Shown here in pieces: positions 24,110 through 37,900 of a DNA stretch of 64,000 nt (positions are counted from its first letter, which is position 1; each line of letters starts with the position of its first letter). The position numbers and the translations under genes were made by a program. Below the pieces are notes generated by a model, which worked only from the letters and a program-made list of their open reading frames with translations, was not told the DNA's origin and did not search any database. This DNA comes from Voacanga thouarsii (lineage: Eukaryota; Streptophyta; Magnoliopsida; Gentianales; Apocynaceae). Location of the stretch: contig JANUWF010002206.1 of assembly GCA_026120185.1 (NCBI GenBank), forward strand, positions 1-64,000, written 5' to 3'.

Positions 24110-25834
24110 TGTTAGTGTTGTGCCCTAGAGGCAATTACTTGTACATTGTATATAACACATTTTATTTTAATAAAAAGCATTATTTATCTTACAATTTCTT
24201 TTATTTACTTTAAGTAATATAACTGTTTGATAAAGTCCCTAGTATAACACTGCATTAAGGAAATGATGATAGAGATCATGATATGAGATTCCTACTACAC
24301 TGGATAGTGTTAGTACTTAAATAGTCCCTAGTCATAGTATTAATGAGACATGACATCATTAATGTGTCAAGACTAACATGTGTTAGACTTCCTGATTTGA
24401 TCAGGCGGTGGTTCTCATAACCATAAGTATTGAGATATTCAAAGTTAACGCATGGATGATTATTAATAGAACAAGTTCATTGGATGACCTAGTTTTGAGA
24501 TAATCACATGGATAACTATTTAGTGCCAGTGACATAATCTAAATATAGCAAACGTGCAAGTATCCTTAGACTTGAGATCTCCAAGGTACTTTGTTTGCTG
24601 AGCTTTGTACCTTGATTCCAATCTCTGCAACTCGATCAAGAGACACCTATGGGATGGATACTGGGTAATTTGTGAGGTAAACGAAAGTTGTTGAGAGGGT
24701 CAATAAAGGATTCACCACTTCTACTAGTAGGGGCGAATATCTCAGACCACTTGTAGGAATTACTACTTGAGAAGTCCTTGGCCAAGGCAATTGTGTATTG
24801 GAAATAGTTTCAATTGATACATATCTAGAGTAGTGGGTTCTTGGTACAAGTACTATTGTATTCGGGTCAGAGTTATTTCTGGAGGGAGTTGTTACTAATT
24901 ACGTACTCCCAACAGAATGAGATATTGTATGGTGAAAGGAGTTAATTGCACTGACGTTTGTTATTGAACGGTTCATGTCAAGCCACTTGGCTTCCTAGAC
25001 TATTGGGTGTTCATGATGTGTTGCTAGATACCGCTCATGATCTAGGAATATGGGTTTATTAATTGATAAATTAATAAACCAATCCTGATTAGAATTAATA
25101 TGATTAATTCTAATTAATTATGGATTATTGATCTCAAAGACATTTGGATTAATTCATGTTCGCTACCAATTGATTGGGAAACCTAATAGGTCACACACAA
25201 TAGAGGATTATATACTCAAGATGTTATTTGATAACATAGTAGGGTTGATTGAGAGAAAGAGAAGTTGTTGTGGACAAATTATAATTGGTTATAACTTGTG
25301 GTCCAAGTTGTAATTGTGAGAACTTGATGTTTCCAATTACAATTAGGGAATTCTAATAGGATTAGAATTCTTAGTTTTGGGAGAGAAATTTCATGTAATA
25401 TATAGTATATGTAACACACTAAAAACCCTAGCTGAATAACATAAAAAAATAATAGCCACGAACATTCTCTCTTCTCTCTATCTATCTCGATTTTATCTTG
25501 ATCAAAGAACCCTAGCCGCCATCTTTTTTTGCTAGCACAGGAAATTTTTGTGCTTGAGTGTACCCTCTATGTGGATTACTATTAGAAATAATCACACATT
25601 GTGATTATAGTGGTTAGACGTTCAAATCACGTGGAGATTGATCACGAGGATTGCTGGATCGCGCCTCAACTTGAAGAAGATTTTTTTTTTGTTCTTCGGA
25701 CGATCACCCAAAGGTAAAAGCTATTACCTTTACTCTCTTTACGTCTTGTTTTCCACACAGAGATGGGTCCTGGGAGGGTATCTCATTTTATTTTCCACTG
25801 CGCTGTATACAATACAAGCCTGAGATACCCAACA
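24110..25834 (+). repeat. 5' LTR of copia D (1725 bp)
   Basis: Begins TGTTAGTGTTGTGCCC and ends GATACCCAACA. TATA-like sequence TATATAG lies near 25398, about 60-130 bases before pyrimidine-rich leader sequence. There is no gene inside. Confidence 0.92.
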
Positions 25835-25835
25835 G

Positions 25836-25847
25836 GGGTATTAGAGC
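25836..25847 (+). other. Primer-binding site of copia D (decayed initiator tRNA-Met)
   Basis: GGGTATTAGAGC right after the LTR end, two mismatches from TGGTATCAGAGC. Confidence 0.75.
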
Positions 25848-25955
25848 TATGCAATGTGTGGTCTACGGACATTATTTTGGCATGAAAAATTGTTTTCGTG
25901 TTTGTCTTTGTTTACTTGTGAAAATCATTTTCACTCGAGTCGAAATCGTTCGATC

Positions 25956-25960
25956 ATTAT
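25956..25960. repeat. Target-site duplication of array B (left copy)
   Basis: ATTAT here and at 40358-40362, flanking the outer LTR termini of the whole three-LTR array. Confidence 0.9.
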
Positions 25961-28900
25961 TTTAACACCCCACGACTACGTACCCTAAAAGGGCGGGGAT
26001 GTCGCCCCGTCCCATAGGACAAGGGGTCTTTAAAACGGGGTTTAAAATACAAAGGCAACCTCCAAGAGATTCAACTTAGATAAATAAAGAAATACTCTTA
26101 TTACATCAGGCTCAACTTGGAGCAAAACGAAATAAAAATAATTAATCGTTCAACAGCTTAAACAACCAATGTCTCCTAAGCAAAGATGACAATAATTTGA
26201 AAAGCTTCAACTAGCAATGCCCCGCTGACTCAGCACAGTCTATCTCCTGAAAACATGATGTAAAACAGTGTGAGAATAAATCTAGTAAGTCATGTGTATG
26301 CGCATGGTGTTTAAAATTGTACGTGTATGCAAAGTGGAAAACATTTGTAGAAATATTTGGCAAGTCATAAATAATTGCTCTTTCGCAAAGAGTGGGTTTT
26401 TCCATAATCATACTTTACACAAAACAATCATCCACTGGAATAAACAGTCATGTCACCACACGTTGGGCTCCATGAGAACAAAATGGCCAAGGCACCACAC
26501 TTTGTGCACCTTGTTCGGACCAGATTACCATACGTTGGGCGTTCTGATTAAGGTGAGTGTACAGCTCACCGGGTAAGATACTCCTCCTTTTCTACACCCA
26601 ACAAAACCATTCGGGTGTCTATGTCGGGAAAATAAATAATGCCATACCAAGTACAAATGCTAGCTCCGACTGGCCTGACTAACCAACACTATCGCCTTTT
26701 TAAGCAGAGTTCATCTTCTAGAGGTGGCCTCCTGCCAGAAGACTTACGCTAGCCCTCCAAGACTAGTATTGTTAGCCTACCCTTATTGAGTACTCAACGA
26801 ACATATCCGTCAATTCCTGATTCAAAATATTTCCAAACCTTGGCTTTGTAAAACGTGGTTTTCTTTAAAAGAGATTTCTAAAAGTTTAAGGAAAAGAATA
26901 GTTTTCTTGATAAAATCGTTTGTTTGACCAAACCGTTTAAAGAATAAATATCCACGTTTACAACCCAAGCAAACATAGCTCAACAATAGCTTTACAAAGA
27001 TTCACAATATAGACTTGCCATCACAACATTTAACCAATGAGTTTATACAAGGACTTACCATCACAACATTTAACAAAAGAGTTTATGCAAGGACTTACTT
27101 GATATGCCTCAGATAAATGAAATAAATTCACAGCTTGCTTTCCTCTATTATCCTCCTGATCTAAACCATATAATATCGCGATCAGGGCTTCAACTAATTT
27201 GAACATGTGTCAAACTCATTTATTTTCATAACAATTCACAATCCCCTAAGATCATATACTATGACCATATATTCAACAAGGTAATAGACATCATCTACTA
27301 CCTTAAACCTTAATTCCAGCATTAAGGGTAAGTATTTCCATACCTTACAACAACCAGGTAGCAAGATCTCGATGCTCCTATGGTGATTGTCCCAAGTTCA
27401 TTGGATTAGAAGAGAAAGGTTGTCTCATTTTTCCTTCCTTATGACCGAGAATGCATAAAGAGATGAAATCAGCCTTGAGATGGCGTGATTCCAAAGAAGA
27501 AAAGAAGAGAATTGAGGGAAGAAAGGAATCAAGAAGTTGAGATGGTTTTTGCTTACCTTGGAGGGTGATTGATTTTTGCTAGGTGTTGTTCTTGAGGTTT
27601 TCAAAAATTTGCTATGGAGTTCTTGCTGGAATTTTTGTGTAGAATGGTGAGGATAGATGGTCGTTATGATTTAGAGTTAGAGAAGATTGGTTTAGGGTTA
27701 GATGGTGATGTTTAGAAATACTCCTAAAGGCTTTAGGCTTCTTGGATAGTAGGGCGAAAATTACAGCTTGGGATGTCTCTCCTTGCTGCCGATTATAGGT
27801 GAGTTTAAGGGAAGAAAATAATCTGCAATTTACTCCCTTGTGCAGGCCGAAATATTGGTCAAGAGAAGGGCTGATTGTGTGTAGAGTTTTGGGCCAAACA
27901 AGGTTGAGTTTGAGAAGGCTTTGGAGACTAAAATTCTGCGCAAGATGGCTTTATGTGCAATGCGATACTTCTGAATAGAAGAGGAAAAATTTCTGGACTG
28001 TTTTTGCTATAGTTCTGTCGAAATTTCCAGAGAAACAATGAGGGTTTTAGGCGTAGAAATTGGCTTGATCAGCTGGGGTTTTTCGGTGTGTTGTGTGTGC
28101 AGAATTTCGATTGGAATAGGAATACAAAAGCTGGCCGAAATTTCCTGTACAAGCTGTCGAAAATTCTGGTTCCTAAGCTGGCCGAATTTCTGTAGTTTGG
28201 TGAAGATAAAATTCTGGTTTTGTGCAGTTAAGGTAATTTGAATTGATAAGGAGTATTTAGGTGTTTTGAGCTGGGGTTTTGAGAGTTGGATTTCACTTAA
28301 GGAGTGCTGGAATTTCGGACAGCTTTTGTTGACACAAAGCTACCGAAATTCTGCTAGGATAAGGAAGAAAATCCTAGTTGAATTAGGATTGAAATAAAAG
28401 TCTGATTTGCTAAGGGATTTAGGATATGATTTTCTTAGTTTTGGAAGAGTTTAAGTTGAGCTAAAATTCCTCTAAGAAGTGGCGGCACTTGCTGGAAATT
28501 TTTTCCAGATTTTAGCTTAGGTTCTAGGGTTAAAATCAACAAGGTTTCCTACTAGAAAAATGATTCATTAATTCCAACTATCCATGGCAAGATCTATCTA
28601 GCTTAATTCAAGCTGAAATTTTAATTGTTAGCTAGGGGTTTTTCGAAAATCCTAAGGAATAAAAGCTGAAAATTAAAAGTGAATTTTATTCACATCAAGG
28701 TCCTTAAATTTAGGAAATAAATATAGAGACTTATTTCCTTGGAATAATGACACAAAAATTTCTCTAGGTTTGCTAGATCTTTTTCCGTCAAGACATGGAA
28801 ACTCTAAGGAAAGGAATTTTCAAGAAGAGAAACTAACTCCAGAAAAGGTAGCATTCGAACTCGGGTCACCAAAGGAAATCACCAACCTCCCCGCTATTCC

Positions 28901-29170
28901 AAAACAACTCCAATACTAATTTTTTTTCGACAATAAGTTCTCACCACCCCCCAATACTCAAACTTCCAAATCTTCGACCAAACCTCCTTTATCCAAATCT
29001 TTAACAACACAACTATTTCGCATCAATTAATTCAAATGCAAGAGCAACAGAAAAATTCACATGCATCCATGCAACAAAAATAATTCTAAGCTACCATATA
29101 AAATGTAAAATGCTATGCAATGCATGACTTTTCCCCCATAGTCAAAGGTGGTTTTGGGCGCGGTATTACA
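25961..29170 (-). repeat. Array B LTR 1 (3' LTR, 3210 bp)
   Basis: The terminal TG is mutated (TTTAACACC in place of TGTAACACC on the plus strand). TGAGTACTCA 26787-26796; GGGGATGTCGCCCC 25995-26008. Small frames (26211-26576, 28038-28241) are not conserved proteins. Confidence 0.92.
28851..28901 (-). promoter_or_regulatory. tRNA-like A/B-box module in B LTR 1
   Basis: Minus strand TGGAATAGCGG (28901-28891, loose A box) and GAGTTCGAATGC (28862-28851, good B-box core GTTCGAAT). It lies 269 bp from the LTR start. LTR 2 has GAGTTCGAATCC (37832-37821), an almost consensus B box. Confidence 0.6.
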
Positions 29171-29190
29171 TCCCCTCTCCCTTAAGAGAA
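29171..29190 (-). other. Polypurine tract of array B
   Basis: Minus-strand AAGGGAGAGGGGA directly before the LTR start; duplicated at 38142-38161 beside LTR 2. Confidence 0.85.
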
Positions 29191-29205
29191 TTTCGTCCCG
29201 AAATT

Positions 29206-30481
29206 CAGATTTCATACTCTTCGAGCATATCTGGATACTTTCGTCTTGACCATTCCTCCATTTCCCACGTTGCATCTTGTGCACCATGATGATCCTAAAG
29301 TATCTTCCCCATGGGTATCTGCTTGTTTCGAAGCGTCTTAATACTCCGCTCTAAGATCTTGACGGGTTTCTCCATATAACTCAAATTTGGTTGCAACTCC
29401 AATGGTTCCTCTCTGAGTTCATGACTCGGATCGGGGTTGTATCTCTTTAACTGAGAGACATGGAATACATCATGCATCCCGGTTAGACCATCAGGTAGAT
29501 CCAATTGGTTGGCAACCGGTCCAATTTTCTCCAATATCGGGAACGGTCCCAAATACCTAGGACTCAACTTCCCTCCTCTTGGATGTTTCAGGATTCCTCT
29601 ACTAGGAGTCAACTTCAAGAATGCATGGTCACCAGCTTGGAACTCCAGTTCCCTTCTCCTAGAGTCTGCATAACTCTTCTGTCTGCTTTGCGCTGCCCTT
29701 AGCCTTTCTTGAATTAACTTGATCTTGTTCGTCATCTCCTGAATGCATACTTCACTAGTCTTCTTAACGTTGTCCTCTTCTGTCCATCCCCAGTATATCG
29801 GTACTTGGCATTTTTACCCATACAATGCTTCGTACGGCGCCATTCCGATCGACGCCTGATAGCTGTTGTTATATGCTAACTCTACATGCGATAAAGTCTC
29901 AATCCACTTGTCTCCAAAGTCCAAGATAAATGCTCGGAGCACCTCTTCCAATATCTGAATGATTCTTTCGGATTGACCGTATGTCTACGGATGAGCAGAG
30001 ATGCTAAATTTCAGGGTCGTGCCCAAGGACTCCTGGAACTTACCCCAGAACCTTGAAGTGAATCTAGGGTCCCTATCCGACACAATGCTCGACGGTATAC
30101 CATGCAACCTTACAATTTCTCGGGTATATGTCTGAGTCAAATTTTCCATCGAGTCCCTTACGTTTACCGGTATGAAGTGCACTGTCTTGGTGAATCGGTC
30201 CACTACCACCCAGATTGTATTTTTGGTGACTTGGTCATCGGAAGGCCAGTCACAAAGTCTATGGTCACCTTTTCCCATTTCCATTCGGGAATCGGTAACG
30301 GTTGCAATAACCCTACAGACTTCTTATGTTCCATTTTAACCTTCTGGCACGTCAGGTAGGTTGACACATGCTGAACTACATCCCTCTTCATTCCAGCCCA
30401 CCAATATTTCCTCCTCAAGTCTTGGTACATCTTTACCTCCCCAGGGTGTATGGTATATTTGCGCTTGTGCGCTTCGTCCAA
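29206..30481 (-). pseudogene. Array B integrase and chromodomain
   Basis: 30203-30481 holds the zinc-binding N-terminus (frameshift near 30210). 29985-30284 has the core with [11 protein letters not shown]; a stop replaces Gln in HPQ and the following TDG reads TYG, but the catalytic Glu of GQSE remains. 29295-29735 carries the C-terminal domain and the start of a chromodomain (YMEKPVKILER), which continues past a TAG near 29292 to a natural stop at 29206-29208. A TAA also sits near 29815. Confidence 0.9.
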
Positions 30482-30640
30482 TATCCTCTTCCTTAAGTCT
30501 TGGATGTCCGGTACACAAATCCGATCCCGAAAGTATAATACCCCATTCTCATCGGTCCGAAAATCGCTTCCGCCTCTCGCGATCTCTTTCTCCTTGAAAG
30601 TTTGAAATTCTGCACTGCCCTGTTGACCTGATACAATTTC

Positions 30641-31749
30641 CTATTCCAGGTCGGGTTTCAGGGTCAAGTTGCTCACGCAGATCTTCCTTTCTTGAACTTC
30701 TGCCCCTTGCTCTTGGATATCCTGGACTGCTGACATCTTCACCTTCTGACTCAGTGCGTCAGCTACCACATTCGCTTTGCCCGGGTGATAATTAATAGGG
30801 CACTTATACTCCTCGAGAAATTCCATCCACCTACGCTGCCGGAGATTCAAGTCCTTTTGCGTGAAGATGTACTTCAAACTCTTATGGTCAGTGAAAACTT
30901 CGTATTGTGCACCGTACAAGTAATGTCGCCGTTTCTTCAAGGCGAACACTATAGCTGCTAGCTCCAGGTCTGGCGTGGGATAATTAGTTTCGTGCGGCTT
31001 TAGCTTCCTAGATGCATAAGCTATGACTTTGCCCTCCTGCATCAGCACAGCTCCTAGTCCTTTCTTGGATGCATCTGTATAGAGTGCATAGGGCTTATCA
31101 GTCTCAGGCAAACTCAACACGGGTGCTATAATCAACCTCCTCTTAAGATCTTGGAAGTGCTTTTTGCACTTCTCACTCCAAGCAAAACCGACATCCTTCA
31201 TTAACAGTCGCATCATTGGTGAAGCCAAAGTAGAGAAATTTCTAATGAAACACCGATAGTACCAGCTAACCCAAGGAAACATCGTATCTCGGTAATGTTC
31301 TCCAGTTGTTTCCAATTAGCTATGGCTTCCATCTTGGCAGGGTCCACTTTAATCCCCTCTTTGGATATCACGTGACCAAGGAAAGACACCGAGCTCAGCC
31401 AAAACTCACACTTACTGAACTTGGCGTAAAGCTTGAATTCCCTCAGCTTCTCTAGGACCAATCTTAAGTGCTCCGTGTGGTCCTCCAGATTTTTGGAGTA
31501 GATTAAAATGTCATCGATGAATATAACCATGAACTTCTCCAGGTATGGTTGGAAAATGCGATGCATCAAATCCATGAATACAGCCAGTGCGTTGGTTACA
31601 CCGAATGGTATTACTACAAATTCGTAGTGGCCATACCGCGTGTTGAATGTAGTCTTAGGAATGTCTTCTTCTTTGATACTCACCTGGTAGTATCCTCGCC
31701 ATAGGTCCAACTTCGAAAAGCAAGCGGCGCCTTGCAGTTGGTCAAACAA
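30641..31749 (-). pseudogene. Array B reverse transcriptase and RNase H
   Basis: 31213-31749 is RT with [11 protein letters not shown] and the intact catalytic FIDD. 30641-31315 is the end of RT and RNase H ([28 protein letters not shown]). The two overlap in different frames near 31260, a frameshift. Upstream RT sequence (31750-31910) is broken by an extra T in a T-run near 31782. Confidence 0.92.
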
Positions 31750-31909
31750 CTCATCGATAAAGGGTAGAGGGTAATTATTTTTTTACCGTTAGATTGTTCA
31801 ATCCCCGATAGTCAATGCATAGCCTCAAGGTTCCGTCTTTCTTCTTGCCAAACAAGACCGGGGCTCCCCACAGCGACGTACTTGGCTGGATGTTGCCTTG
31901 CCATAGCAA

Positions 31910-32866
31910 TTACTCTTTTAACTCCTTCAGTTCCGTCGGTGCCATCCGGTAGGGGGTTCTTGACTCCGGTTCCGCTCCGGGAATTAGATCCACGGTGAAC
32001 TCAACTTCCCGCTCAGGGGGTAGGGAAGTGAGCTCAGCAGGGAAAATATTCGAAAAGTCTTTTACTACCTCCGTACTTTTCAAGGTACACTGGTCCTTAG
32101 GTTTGTTCAGGAGGTACGCCAAATATCCCGTACATACTTTCTTGAGTAATTTCCGGGCTTTAGCACCAATAATAAGAAATTTCAGTTCCTTAATTCGCTT
32201 GCCGTTGAATTTAATTACATCCCGTCCAGGTCTCACAAACAGCACCGTCTTGATCTTGTAGTCCACACGAGCTCCGTGTTTCGACAACCAGTCCATGCCC
32301 AAGATCAAATCATAATCATCCATGGGCAGGATTATAAGGTCAGCCTCCAGAATCTCCTTCCCTACCTCAACTCCACAACTTCCCATTTTCTTGCCTGCTT
32401 CCACCACCTTTCCCAATGGGGAACTAACTACGAGGGTATAAGGTAGCTCTTTTCCATCCCATCCTAGACATGAAGCACATACTTTACTTACATACGAGTG
32501 TGTGGATCCTGGATCTATCACAACATTAACAAGATGACCTTGGATAGAAAGGTTACCTTCAATCATGGCGGCATCCGCTCTGACTTCCTCTCGGTTCAGG
32601 GGAAAAACTTTGGCCTTCACCTGAGGCTTCTGGCCTCCCGCTCCGGCTGGTCCAGCAGTGGCGCCTCTATTTCCTCCCATTGATTGGGCCGGCGCAGTCT
32701 GCTTAATCCTTAAGGGTTTAGCGCAGATGTTTCTCAGGTGCCCCGGTTCTCCGCAATTGAAGCACCTCCTCACACCCCCATTACCGCAGTAGTTTCTTTC
32801 AGTGTGGCCTCGCTTCCCACACAGCCAGGAATTCATGTTGCCTTGCATCGGTCCTACTACTGGCAC
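31910..32866 (-). pseudogene. Array B zinc knuckles, protease and RT start
   Basis: A 318-codon stretch. The first knuckle is damaged (WLCGKRGHTERNYC, leading Cys lost); the second is intact (CFNCGEPGHLRNIC). Protease DPGSTHSYV follows, then the linker LTSLPPEREVEFTVDLIPGA leading into RT. It is collinear with element A. Confidence 0.92.
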
Positions 32867-33225
32867 TCGAGGCTACTTGCCCCGATTTCCCCAAGGCATA
32901 GAGGCTGCGGGTCGCTTGTTGCTTGAAGGCCTTATAGTTGGACGATTCGGTTGGAAGGGTCTACTCACCGGTCGAGGCCGATCTTCAGTTTCTGTCTGGG
33001 AAGCTGCGTCCACGGCTGTAATTTACGATGTAGGCGGTGATGGAGCCAATGCCTTCCTCAACTCTGGCCTAAGCCCTTTCACGAATTGGCAGGTGCGTTT
33101 CTGCTCCGTATCTTTCACGAATTGCAGTACTTGGACAACTGCATGAATCGGGCTGCATATTGGGCCACGGTCATGCCTCCCTGCCTGAGGGTCTGGACTT
33201 CGTCCTCCCTCTTCTCAGCCACCCA

Positions 33226-33750
33226 TTAAGGAATGTACTCGGCCCGGAAGGCTTCCGTAAAGTCGTCCCATGTCCATTCCTGCTCCTCTCTATCCCAATC
33301 ACTCCGTACCCGCTGCCACCATACCCGAGACGGTCCCCTCAGCTGAAAATCAGCAAACTTCACCATCCTCTCTTCCGAGTACTGCAAAGTAGCAAAGATG
33401 TCCTCCATTTGCTCAAACCACTGCTCGGCTTTCTCGTCCTGTTCCACCTCCCCCTAGAATGTGGGAGGCTGGAACTTCAGGAAACGTTCCAGGGCTTCAT
33501 CCTCTCCCCGCGGTGGTTTCTTGGCCACCTTATACTCTCTTTCCGTCGGATTCTGTAGGATCGAGGCCATCTTGTCGAAAGCCTGACCCATGGTCACATC
33601 TCGTGACCTCTCCGAAGCCAATTCCTGCTCACGTGGTAGGTGCTCTTCTACATTGGGGGTGGAACGATACATCTGCTCAAATTTCGGGGTGGAGAATGCA
33701 CTCTCATGCACCGTTCTGCTATGGACAACTGTTCTGCGTCTTGGTGCCAT
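33226..33750 (-). pseudogene. Array B gag, N-terminal half
   Basis: Starts MAPRRRTVVH at 33750, matching A. It contains FLKFQPPTF, a TAG (33454-33456), then MEDIFATLQYSEERMVKFA and the gag core RGPSRVWWQRV. It stops after EYIP at 33226-33228 (TAA). The same position is TAG in element A. Downstream gag (32870-33225) is frameshifted. Confidence 0.88.
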
Positions 33751-34207
33751 CTTAATCACACTCACTCAGGGTCAGTTAGTTACCAAGGGGAAAAAAATAT
33801 GCTTAGATGCATGATCAGTTGATAGCAATGTACTTATCTAAAAGAGAATGTGTTGATATCATGCAAGGGTAAATCAAGTAATAAATGAAAGTCATGCTTG
33901 TCATGTAAAACATTCTTTGTAGAAAAGAAGGGGTTATCCCATATGATACCCTTTTTTATTTAAAATGATAAATAAGCCCTATGAGCAACATGCTCCCTTA
34001 AAAGAATTAAACAAACACAGGTATGCAAATCCCAAAGAAAGAAAAGTAAAAGCTGCTAGTCTTCAATGTTCGACTCTCTCTAGTTTCAACAGAAGCATTG
34101 CAGTCGTCAGAGGCTGGTTCCACAAGCCACCCCACGGAGCTATCGGGTCTCCCTATGTAGTTCATCGCAAATCTAACACTCTCACTTAGCTGCCCTGACT
34201 CACTCTC

Positions 34208-34852
34208 TCAGCCTCTCTTCGCTCTCATGGCCATCTCATAGAGCTCATCCAATGCGAATCTAATCGTACCCTTAGGTGCAGGCCTCTCACTCCCTGAATC
34301 AACCGGGTCAAACAATCCCCCACTTCTTTGCATGGCATCTATGCCCAGTCTATATCGGAGTCCACACCCCTTAGGACTCTCTTCCAGCTTCCTCTTCCCC
34401 TTATCTACCCCTCCTAGAACTGACTGCCTAAGGTCTCTCTCTCCCGAGGCAACCCCATCTCTCGGCGTATATCCCTCACTACTGGACCCTTTAGGGTTAT
34501 GGCAAGCAGGGGTCCTATCATCTTCCCCTATCTGCGGGGTCCGGGGAACCTCCATTACCTTCTCATCCTCTCCTTCTACCTCAGCCATCTCTCTTTTGTT
34601 CTCCTCGTCTCCCTCATTCCCTAGCTCATCTACCTCTTTATCACTCAACTCGGTCATCTCCTCATCTCCCTCATCTTCCCTTTAGCTCTCCTTGACCTCT
34701 ATCTCCGCCTCAACCACCGGGTCGTCTAGCATTGATGGCTCACGCTCTCTCTCTGAATCGGACGCGGGTGGATCAGCTATGGGTAGTGGGGCAGGTGGAT
34801 TCTCGCAGCCAGCGGGCCAGTCTCTAACAGTCGATACAACTCTTTTGACCAT
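34208..34852 (-). pseudogene. Array B extra acidic ORF1 between PBS and gag
   Basis: The frame starts MVKRVVSTVRDW at 34852, 86 bases inside the PBS, and runs to 34208 with a single TAA (34682-34684). The downstream 149-codon part is open. It is strongly acidic (repeated Asp-Glu runs) with an internal basic stretch (KGKRKLEE) and a C-terminus FALDELYEMAMRAKRG. I recognise no family. Position, start (MV plus basic residues) and acidity match ORF1 of element A, although the sequences barely align. Confidence 0.6.
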
Positions 34853-34937
34853 CCTATAAACAAAAGATAAAAATTAGCACCAGATCAAAATACTTAAGAA
34901 AATAGAACCCCATAAGTCAAGTAATTGCCTAAACCTT

Positions 34938-34951
34938 GTTCTTTGATACCA
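34938..34951 (-). other. Primer-binding site of array B
   Basis: Minus-strand TGGTATCAAAGAAC, 2 bases inside the LTR end; initiator tRNA-Met type with one mismatch in the core. Confidence 0.82.
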
Positions 34952-34953
34952 CT

Positions 34954-37900
34954 TGTAACACCTCACGACTACGTACCATAAAAGGGCGGGGATATCGCCC
35001 CGTCCCATAGGACAAGGGGTCTTTAACATGGGGTATAAAATACAAAGGCAACCTCTAAGAGATTCAACTTAGATAAAAAATAAATACTCTTATTACAACA
35101 GGCTCAACTTGGAGCAAAACGAATTAAAAACAATTAATCGTTCAACAGCTTGAACAACCAATGTCTCCTAAGTAAATATGACAATAATTAGAAAAGCTTC
35201 AGCTATCAATGCCCCGCCGACTCAGCACAGTCTATCTCCTGAAAACATGATGTAAAAACAGTGTGAGAATAAATCTCAGTAAGTCCTGTGTGTGCGCAAG
35301 GTGTTTAAAACTGTACGTGTATGCAAAGTGAAAAACATTTGTAGAAATATTTGAAAAGTCATAAATAATTGCTCTTTCGCAAAGAGTAGGTTTTTTCACA
35401 ATCATACTTTACACAAAACAATCATCCACTCGAATAAATAGTCATGTCACCATACGTTGGGCTCCATGAGAACAAATTAGCCAAGGCACCACATTTTGTG
35501 CACCTTGTCTGGACCAGATTACCACACGTTGGGCGTTCTGATCAAGGTGAGTGTACAGCTCACCGGGTGAGATACTCCTCATTCTCTACACCCAACAAAA
35601 CCATCCGGGTGTCCATGCCGGGAAACAAAATAATGCCATACCAGGTACAAATGGTAGCTCGGACTGGCCTGAACAACCAACACTGTCGCCTTTTCAAGCA
35701 GAGTTCATCTTCTGGAGGTGGCCTCCTACCAGAAGACTTATGCTAGCCCTCCAAGACTAGTATTGTTAGCCTACCCTTATTCAGTACTCAACGAACATAT
35801 CCGTCAATTCTAGATTCACAATATTTCCAAACCCTGGCTTTAAAAGAGATTTCTAATAGTTTAAGGAAAAGAATAGTTTTCTTGATAAAATCGTTAGTTT
35901 GACCAAACCGTTTAAAGAATAAATATCCACGTTTACAACCCAAGCAAACATAGCTCAACACTAGCTTTACAAAGCTTCACAACATAGACTTACCATCACA
36001 ACATTTAACCGAAGAGTTTATACAAGGACTTACCATCACAACATTTAACAAAAGAGTTTATGCAAGGACTTACTTGATATGCCTCAGATAAACGAGATAA
36101 ATTCACAACTTGCTTTCCTTAATTATCCTCCTGATCTAAACCATATAATATCATGATCAGGGCTTCAACTAATTCAAACATGTGCCAAAGTCATTTATTT
36201 TCATAACAATTCACAATCCCCTAAGATCATATACTATGACCATATATTCAACAAGGTAATAGGCATCATCTACTACCTTAATCCTTAATTCGGACATTAA
36301 GGGTAAGTATTGTCGTACCTTACAACAATCGGGTAGTAAGATCCCGATGCTCCTATGGTGATTATCCCGAGTTCGTTGGATTAGATGAGAAAAGTTGTCT
36401 CCTTTTTCCTTCCTTATGACCGAGAATGCATAAAGAGATGAAATCAGCCTTGAGATGGCGTGATTCCAAAGAAGAAAAGAAGAGAATTAAGGGAAGAATC
36501 AAGAAGTTGAGATGGTTTTTGCTTACCTTGGAGGCTGATCGGTTTTTGCTAGGTGTTGTTCTTGAGGTTTTCAAAAATTTGCTGTGGAGTTCTTGCTAGA
36601 ATTTTTGTGTAGAATGGAGAGGATAGACGGCCGCTATGATTTAGAGAGTAGAGAAGATTGGTTTAGGGTTAGATGGTGATGTTTAGAAATACTCCTAATG
36701 GCTTTAGGCTTCTTGGAAAGCAAGGCAAAAATTGTAGCTTGGGATGTCTCTCCTTGCTGTCGAATTTTGGTGAGTTTAAGGGAAGAAAATAATCTGCAAT
36801 TTGCTCTCTTGTGCTGGCCGAAATATTGGTTAAGAGAAGGGCTGACTGTGTTCAGAGTTTTGGGCCAAACAAAGAAAAGTTTGAGAAGGCTTTGGAGACT
36901 AAAATTCTGCGTAAGATGGCCTTATGTGCTGTGCGAAACATTTGAATTGAAGAGGAAGAATTTCTGAAATGTTTTTGCTGTAGTTCTGCCGAAATATCCA
37001 GAGAAAAAATGAGGGTTTTAGGCGTAGAAATTAGCTTGATCAGCTGGGGTTTTTCGGTGTGTTGTGTGTGTAGAATTTCGGTTGGAATAGGAATACAAAA
37101 GCTGGCCGAAATTTCATGTACAAGATGTCGAAAATTCTGGTTCCTAAGCTGGCCGAATTTCTGTAGTTTGGTGAAGATAAAATTTTGGTTTTGTGCAGCT
37201 AAGGTAATCTGAATTGATGAGGAGTATTTAGTTGTTTTGAGCTAGGGTGTGGAGAGTTGGATTGCACTTAAGGAGTGCTGGAATTTCGGACAGCTTGTGT
37301 AGACACAAAGCTGCCGTAATTCTGCTAGGATAAGAAAGAAAATCCTAGTTGAATTAGGATTGAAATAAAATTCTGATTTGCTAAAGGATTTAGGATAAGA
37401 TTTCCTAGCTTTGAAGAGTTTAAGTTGAGCTAAAATTCCTCTAAGAAGTGGTGGCACTTGCTGGAAATTTTTTCCAGATTTTTAGCTTAGGTTCTAGGGT
37501 TAAAATCAACAAGGTTTCCTACTAGAAAAATGATTCATTAATTCCAACTATCCATGGAAAGATCTATCTAGCTCAATTCTAGCTGAAATTTTAATTGTTA
37601 GCTAGGGGTTTTTCGAAAATCCTAAGGAATAAACGCTGAAAAGTAAAAGTGAACGTTATTCACATCAAAGTCCTTAAATTTAAGAAATAAATATAGAGAC
37701 TTATTTCCTTAGAATAATGACACAAAAATTTTTCTAGGTTTGCTAGATCTTTTTCGGCCAAGACATGGAAACTCTAAGGATAGGAATTTTCAAGAAGAGA
37801 AACTAACTTCACAAAAGGTAGGATTCGAACTCGAGTCACCAAAGCAAATCACCAACCTCCCCGCTATTCCAAAACAACTCCAACACTAATTTTTTTTCTA

